From: JBGOUV01 sp041477815
Lineage (GTDB): Bacteria > Acidobacteriota > Terriglobia > Bryobacterales > JACQDG01
DNA: 22,323 bases
Direction: 5' to 3'
NCBI GenBank assembly: GCA_041477815.1
Contig: JBGOUV010000059.1
Span: 1-22,323 of the forward strand
The translations under genes and the position numbers were made by a program. This document shows positions 17,101 through 22,323 of the stretch, piece after piece (the stretch's first letter is position 1; each line of letters starts with the position of its first letter). Under the pieces are notes generated by a model. It did not search any database, was not told where the DNA came from, and saw nothing but the letters and a program-made list of their open reading frames with translations.

Positions 17101-17272
17101 CTGCGCCCTGCTGGCCATTGCTCCGGCGTTTCTGTCGCGGGGCGGGCATCTTTCGGCGGCGTCGCTGGGGATGCTGCTGGCCGGCGTGGTTATCACCGGG
17201 ATGGCGGCGTCGCTGGCGGCGGTGGCGGCGGTGGTACGGGCGCCTCTGCTCAGCGCCTTACGAGCCGAGTAA
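14123..17272 (+). CDS. Large double FtsX-domain ABC permease
   Basis: A 1049-residue inner-membrane protein starting at TTG 14123, 3 nt after the ATPase stop. One N-terminal span (about 13-34) is followed by a MacB-type periplasmic core (about 40-470). A first FtsX block has spans near 478-497, 526-552 and 573-597 and the cytoplasmic signature QEIGLLRALGFGPERIRSLF. Additional spans lie near 640-685. A second N-terminal-like span (SLLSISLIASAIFLLVSVDA, about 711-730) leads to a second, smaller periplasmic region and a second FtsX block (spans near 931-950, 974-1000, 1013-1035; signature ELALLQAVGYRSRDLAWMVV). One chain thus carries the two permease halves that LolC/LolE or MacB dimers supply separately. 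Substrate unknown; the context suggests the product of the two upstream enzymes. Confidence 0.9.
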   Translation: MTRRSLAYYWRTNLAVVIGVATAVAVLAGALLVGHSVRASLRDLFLVRLGNTDAAVVTGGYFREKLADAFPGACPLMALAGMVTHQESGRRGSGVLVYGVDERFWKFHGRSETLTDRQVLLSAALAQELGSKPGDGILVRMESPSAIPAESLHGRRDQLGRTIRLSMRGALEARELGEFSLRPQQGVVRAVFVSLRRLQRELDQAGKVNTILLANGAGAEKTLRERFELEDLGVRLRALPERGALSVESDSLLLSDALAAKARVAATQLGLRTQGILTYLANAIRVGDREVPYSLVSAIEGEQIASTNAATIVLNDWAARDLAAKVGDEVSLEYYLWGSDGRLATARTQFALKGIVPIQGAAADRDLAPHYPGITDSANLDDWDPPFPLDLKRVRPKDEDYWHQYRTTPKAFILLEKGQELWGSRFGRLSSLRITTSELDRYRAALREALDPLETGISILPARQQGLEASQGATDFGEYFVYFSFFLVAAALLLAGLFFRLGVEQRLQEIGLLRALGFGPERIRSLFLAEGLALAVTGSLVGLAGAWGYSSLILHGLRTWWVDAVGTRSITLHLSAMPLLAGGVGGVLTAVLCIAWTLRGLRGTSPRSLLSGVGQVSGLHWAPGKPAGGPAAAQGGRPTWALSSVLLAAGLLLGSLTGHIPATGAFFGAGTLLLVAALCGQWIWLAGRRGRPMSSVSGLGFRNAAHRPGRSLLSISLIASAIFLLVSVDAFRRPPRPGWEDRQSGAGGFPLLAESLIPIVNLAEIEGVKFVPFRLRPGDDASCLNLYQPRNPRVLGVPAALLREARFGFQGWSLLEQPLPDGATPALADANSITYVLHKKIGDDVVVGGQRLRLVGALSHSLFQGELLIAERNFVRLFPEEPGYRFFLLEAAAAGKLEEALADYGFDVVSTTDRLAAFDRVENTYLSTFQMLGGLGLLLGTAGLAAVLLRNVLERRRELALLQAVGYRSRDLAWMVVAENALLVAAGAGTGTLCALLAIAPAFLSRGGHLSAASLGMLLAGVVITGMAASLAAVAAVVRAPLLSALRAE

Positions 17273-17392
17273 GCCGTTGAGTAGGGATGAAAATGTGGGC
17301 GGCTCGACTGGCCGGCCGCACCTACGGACTCGGGCAGACCGGGCCAGGGGGTGGAGCGGTCTCTGCGCGCGTCCTGTGGTGCTGCCGCCGGG

Positions 17393-19786
<2,394 letters not shown>

Positions 19787-19847
19787 TCCCCAGGCAGGTC
19801 GCGCGTTGGCGGAAATCGAGCGAATGGCTTAGCCCTCCTCGTTATCC

Positions 19848-21026
19848 TTATCGGCCAACCCGCTTCCCCAGCAATAGGAAAAAGGACCCCACCCCGAAAG
19901 AAGGCAACAGTCCCGCCACCAGGAATACAGGCAGGTAGGAATAGCGGTCTACTACCCGCCCCGTGGCCAGCGTCAGCAACATGTTGGTGACCCCCTCGCC
20001 CATCCCCGCAATCCCGGTCACCCGGGCCACCACGGACTGCGGAAACACGTCCGTGACCGCCCCGATCCAGGTGGCCGCGCAGGTCGCGATCCCGAACGAA
20101 GCCAGGCAGATCAACCCCAGCGCCCCGTATCCGTTCGGCATCCACGGCACCCCCAGGCTCGCCAGGCAGAACCCCACTCCCAGCGTCCAGGCGGCTCCCC
20201 GCGCCCGCAGCGGCGGCCATCCCCGCCCGATCAGCGCGCTCGAAATCCAGCCCCCCACCACGTTCCCCAGGCCCCCAAACAAGTACGGCAACCCCGCCCA
20301 GACCCCGATCTGTTCCAGGCTGAATCCCCGCTCCCGCCGCAGATACTCGGGCAGCCAATACCAGTAGAAGTGGTTCACCGGCCCGGTCAGCGCCCGTCCC
20401 AGCAGCGCCGCCCAAACTTCCCGCCGGCCCAGCATCGACCACACCGACCACGCCGGCCCGCCGCTTTCTCCCGCCGGCGTCCTGCTGCGGTACACCGCCA
20501 GCCACGGCCCGATCCACAGCAGTCCCAGCGCGCTGGGTACGAGAAACGACACCTGCCACCCATGCCGCGTGGCCAGGTAAATCACCAGCGGCGCCGCCAG
20601 CGCCCCCATCACCGATCCAGTATTAAAAATACCTCCCGCCAGCGCCCGCTGCCGCGGCTCAAACCACTCCGAGATGACCTTCACCCCCGCCGAATAGTTG
20701 CCGCTCTCCCCCACCCCCAGCAGAAACCGAAACACGCTGAACGTCCCCACCGACCGCGCCAGCGCATGCAGCCCGTTCGCCGCCGACCACCAGGTCATGA
20801 GAAGAGCCATCCCCCACCGCGGTCCCCGCCGGTCCAGCAGCGACCCCGCCGGCATCTGCGACAGCGTCAGCCCCAACAGGAAACTGAATACGATGTAGGA
20901 ATATTGGGTATTTGTAAGTCGAAACTGGTCCCGCAAGATCGGCGCCACCAGAGACAACACCTGCCGGTCCAGCAGATTGATGGTAATGGAAAGGAACAAC
21001 AACCCCAGAATGAGCCATCGTCTCAA
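19848..21026 (-). CDS. MFS transporter, hexuronate (ExuT-like) type
   Basis: About 392 residues with 12 predicted hydrophobic spans and the N-terminal signature of the anion:cation symporter branch: NLLDRQVLSLVAPILRDQF, then YSYIVFSFLLGLTLSQMPAG, the loop 2-3 motif GSLLDRRGPRWGMAL, and GVGESGNYSAGVKVISEWF (family: G..E....PA..K....WFP). Known members import hexuronates, sugar acids or related organic anions with protons. The start is uncertain. TTG 21026 fits a -10 box 7 nt upstream, whereas an in-frame ATT at 21035 lies 8 nt after GGGAGGA. An ATG at 21179 is rejected because it would run through the divergent gene. The divergent neighbour is a NagB-like/amidohydrolase fusion, so import and catabolism of an amino sugar or sugar acid is plausible. 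Confidence 0.87.
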   Translation of the reverse strand: MRRWLILGLLFLSITINLLDRQVLSLVAPILRDQFRLTNTQYSYIVFSFLLGLTLSQMPAGSLLDRRGPRWGMALLMTWWSAANGLHALARSVGTFSVFRFLLGVGESGNYSAGVKVISEWFEPRQRALAGGIFNTGSVMGALAAPLVIYLATRHGWQVSFLVPSALGLLWIGPWLAVYRSRTPAGESGGPAWSVWSMLGRREVWAALLGRALTGPVNHFYWYWLPEYLRRERGFSLEQIGVWAGLPYLFGGLGNVVGGWISSALIGRGWPPLRARGAAWTLGVGFCLASLGVPWMPNGYGALGLICLASFGIATCAATWIGAVTDVFPQSVVARVTGIAGMGEGVTNMLLTLATGRVVDRYSYLPVFLVAGLLPSFGVGSFFLLLGKRVGR

Positions 21027-21033
21027 GCGGTCA

Positions 21034-21043
21034 ATGGTAACAT
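21034..21043. promoter_or_regulatory. Near-symmetric bidirectional -10 element between the MFS and NagB-like genes
   Basis: The plus strand reads ATGGTAACAT and the minus strand ATGTTACCAT. Each contains an extended -10 (TG-n-TAACAT on plus, TG-n-TACCAT on minus). Plus: TAACAT (21038-21043), then 7 nt, then GTG 21051. Minus: TACCAT (21039-21034), then 7 nt, then TTG 21026. The geometry is identical on both sides and predicts two leaderless divergent transcripts whose start codons are only 24 nt apart. Confidence 0.45.
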
Positions 21044-21050
21044 TCCTCCC

Positions 21051-22323
21051 GTGGGCCTGATGGACATGCCGGTCGAGGAGTTGGAGCGCCGCGCCCGCCT
21101 GCCCTTCCGCCTGTTGCCCGACCTCCCCAGCCTGCTCACCCACTTCGCCCAGTCTATCGCCGCAGAGATCCGCGCCCACAACCAGCGCGGCGAGCCGACC
21201 CGCCTCATCGTCCCCGTAGGCCCGGTCGGCCAGTACCCCCAGCTTGCCGAGATCACCAACCGCGAGCGCCTAAGCTGGAAGAATGTCTATCTCTTCCAGA
21301 TGGACGAATTTCTAGACTGGCAAGGCCGCCCCCTCCCCCTGTCCCATCCCCTCAGCTTCGAAGGCTGCCTCCTTACCCGCCTCCTGGCCGCCATCGACGA
21401 AGACCTGCGGCCCCCGCCCGACCACCTGGAAGTCCCCCACCCCTTCCACCCCGACCGGATCAGCGAGCGTATCCGCGAGGTGGGCGGCATCGACGCCTGC
21501 TACGGCGGCGTCGGCTATCACGGCCACGTCGCCTTCAACGAACCCCCCAACACCCGCTGGCGCCGCCTTTCCGAAGAGGAGCTCCGCGCCTCCCTCACCC
21601 GGGTAGTAGTGCTGGGCAGCGACTCCATCGTGGTCCAATCCATCCTGACCGCCGGAGGCGACCCCGCCGCCATCCCTCCCATGGCCGTCACGTTGGGTAT
21701 GAAAGATATCTTATCCTCCCGCAAGATCCGGCTCTACTGCGCCGGCGGCGAGCGCCACCGCGCTGTCTTCCGCATCGCCGTAGCCGGCGAGGTCTCGACG
21801 GATTACCCCGTCACCCTGGTGCAAGGGCACCCCGACGCAATGGTCCACACGGACCAAGCCACAGCAGCTCCCATCTCCCCAAGCAGTGGCCAGTGGCCAG
21901 CCAAGCCACCGCAGCCCCCACCTCCCCAACCTTCCGATGACCCTCCCCAACTGGCCACTGCCCCCCGGCTGGCCACTGCCCCCCCGCTGGTCATAGATTT
22001 TCATGCGCATTACCCCCACCAGCCGGACTTCCTCCCCCGCCTGCTCGACCTGCTCCCCCAGGCCGGCATCGACCGCATCTGCCTCTGCTCCGCCGGCGAG
22101 ATGTTCGGCCACGTCACCAACGACCAGGTCCGCCGCGCCTTCGAACAGCATCCCGACCGGGTGATCGGCCTCGCCTTCCTCGACTTGGGCCGCGACCGTC
22201 CCGAGGTCGTCGACCAATACGTCGCCCAAGGCTTCCGCGGCTTCAAGATCCACAACCCCGCCGCCCCTTACGACGACAAAGCCTTCTACCCCATCTACGA
22301 GCGCATCGAGCGCTCCGGCCTGC
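21051..22323 (+). CDS. Fusion of NagB-like deaminase/isomerase domain with amidohydrolase-2 domain (3' truncated)
   Basis: A single open frame of 424 codons runs off the window. Residues ~1-255 resemble glucosamine-6-phosphate deaminase: LIVPVGPVGQYPQL, NRERLSWKNVYLFQMDEFLD (Asp85 aligns with catalytic Asp72 of E. coli NagB), HPLSFEG, and YHGHVAFNEPP, where His159 and Glu164 match NagB His143 and Glu148 but the usual Asp141 is His157. Residues ~259-312 are a Pro/Ala-rich linker. From VIDFHAHYPHQPDF (metal-binding His318-x-His320) begins an amidohydrolase-2-type TIM barrel with AGIDRICLCSAGEMFG and GFRGFKIHNPAAP. The start may be GTG 21051 (fits the -10 box) or ATG 21060 (MDMPVEELERRA is typical of this NagB clade). 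A single chain might act on both the amino group and a carbon-nitrogen or lactone bond of one sugar substrate. Reading the two halves as separate genes is unlikely because no stop separates them. Confidence 0.85.
   Translation, partial: MGLMDMPVEELERRARLPFRLLPDLPSLLTHFAQSIAAEIRAHNQRGEPTRLIVPVGPVGQYPQLAEITNRERLSWKNVYLFQMDEFLDWQGRPLPLSHPLSFEGCLLTRLLAAIDEDLRPPPDHLEVPHPFHPDRISERIREVGGIDACYGGVGYHGHVAFNEPPNTRWRRLSEEELRASLTRVVVLGSDSIVVQSILTAGGDPAAIPPMAVTLGMKDILSSRKIRLYCAGGERHRAVFRIAVAGEVSTDYPVTLVQGHPDAMVHTDQATAAPISPSSGQWPAKPPQPPPPQPSDDPPQLATAPRLATAPPLVIDFHAHYPHQPDFLPRLLDLLPQAGIDRICLCSAGEMFGHVTNDQVRRAFEQHPDRVIGLAFLDLGRDRPEVVDQYVAQGFRGFKIHNPAAPYDDKAFYPIYERIERSGL
21884..21984. repeat. Inverted and direct repeat cluster inside the fusion linker
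   Basis: CAGTGGCCAG occurs twice, overlapping, at 21884-21893 and 21891-21900. Its reverse complement CTGGCCACTG occurs at 21951-21960 and 21969-21978. The longest arms are 12 bp: CAGTGGCCAGCC (21891-21902) against GGCTGGCCACTG (21967-21978). CTGGCCACTGCCCCCC is directly repeated at 21951-21966 and 21969-21984. This looks like a small palindromic (REP-like or MITE-like) unit, yet it is translated as the inter-domain linker. Confidence 0.75.

Noticed and set aside
17273..17392. Possible bidirectional terminator in the convergent gap between permease and histidine kinase
   Set aside because: I see only a short GGCCGGCC palindrome near 17311-17318 and no stem followed by a T-tract on either strand.
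19848..21179. MFS start at the ATG at 21179
   Set aside because: The extra 51 residues are hydrophilic and unlike the family, and would overlap the divergent gene by about 120 nt.
21051..22323. Minus-strand frames (for example 21711-22253) opposite the fusion gene
   Set aside because: No family signal on the minus strand, while the plus frame shows NagB-like and amidohydrolase motifs throughout. The plus gene has no stop in the window and is therefore easy to miss in ORF lists that require one.

Overview
The window is GC-rich, densely coding bacterial DNA. It most resembles Acidobacteriota of the Solibacter/Bryobacter type. That is inferred from the kinds of genes present (a Hanks-type kinase with PEGA domains, a PQQ-like propeller with embedded EF-hands, an Rpn-type nuclease with GMEK repeats, a secreted 'FADGGGWK' protein, a double FtsX permease). 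No rRNA or other taxonomic marker is present. I saw no tRNA, rRNA, CRISPR array or complete insertion sequence.

Layout. 1-1995: 3' part of a ClpC-type ATPase. 1996-2780: a gene graveyard holding a decayed MntA/HepT (type VII toxin-antitoxin) pair and a scrap of an amidohydrolase C-terminus. 2781-7454: a 1557-residue membrane Ser/Thr kinase with a TPR-like helical region, one membrane span and an extracytoplasmic PEGA array. 7548-8306: a secreted protein. 8428-9345: an Rpn/PD-(D/E)XK nuclease-like protein. 9320-11064 (minus): a PQQ-like propeller protein with an EF-hand pair, followed by a miniature paralogue that has lost about 360 internal codons. 11058-17272: a tight four-gene plus-strand operon encoding an ANL adenylate-forming enzyme, a GT4 glycosyltransferase, a LolD/MacB-like ABC ATPase and a 1049-residue double FtsX permease. 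17393-19786 (minus): a hybrid histidine kinase with two receiver domains. 19848-21026 (minus): an MFS transporter. 21051-window end: a continuous frame fusing a NagB-like sugar-phosphate deaminase domain to an amidohydrolase-2 TIM barrel through a Pro-rich linker. This last gene runs off the window.

Themes. The kinase and the hybrid histidine kinase are signalling proteins. The four-gene operon looks like a synthesis-plus-export unit for an unknown envelope or exported molecule. The MFS transporter and the NagB-amidohydrolase fusion are divergent and could form a small sugar-acid or amino-sugar uptake and catabolism module.

The most interesting signals are: (i) the NagB-amidohydrolase fusion, whose linker is encoded by an inverted/direct repeat cluster; (ii) recurrent -10-like boxes lying 6-7 nt before start codons, which predict leaderless mRNAs, including one near-symmetric bidirectional box and one pair of head-to-head overlapping genes; (iii) the internally deleted PQQ mini-gene; (iv) the dead MntA/HepT locus with identifiable lesions; and (v) the adenylation/glycosyltransferase/ABC operon.
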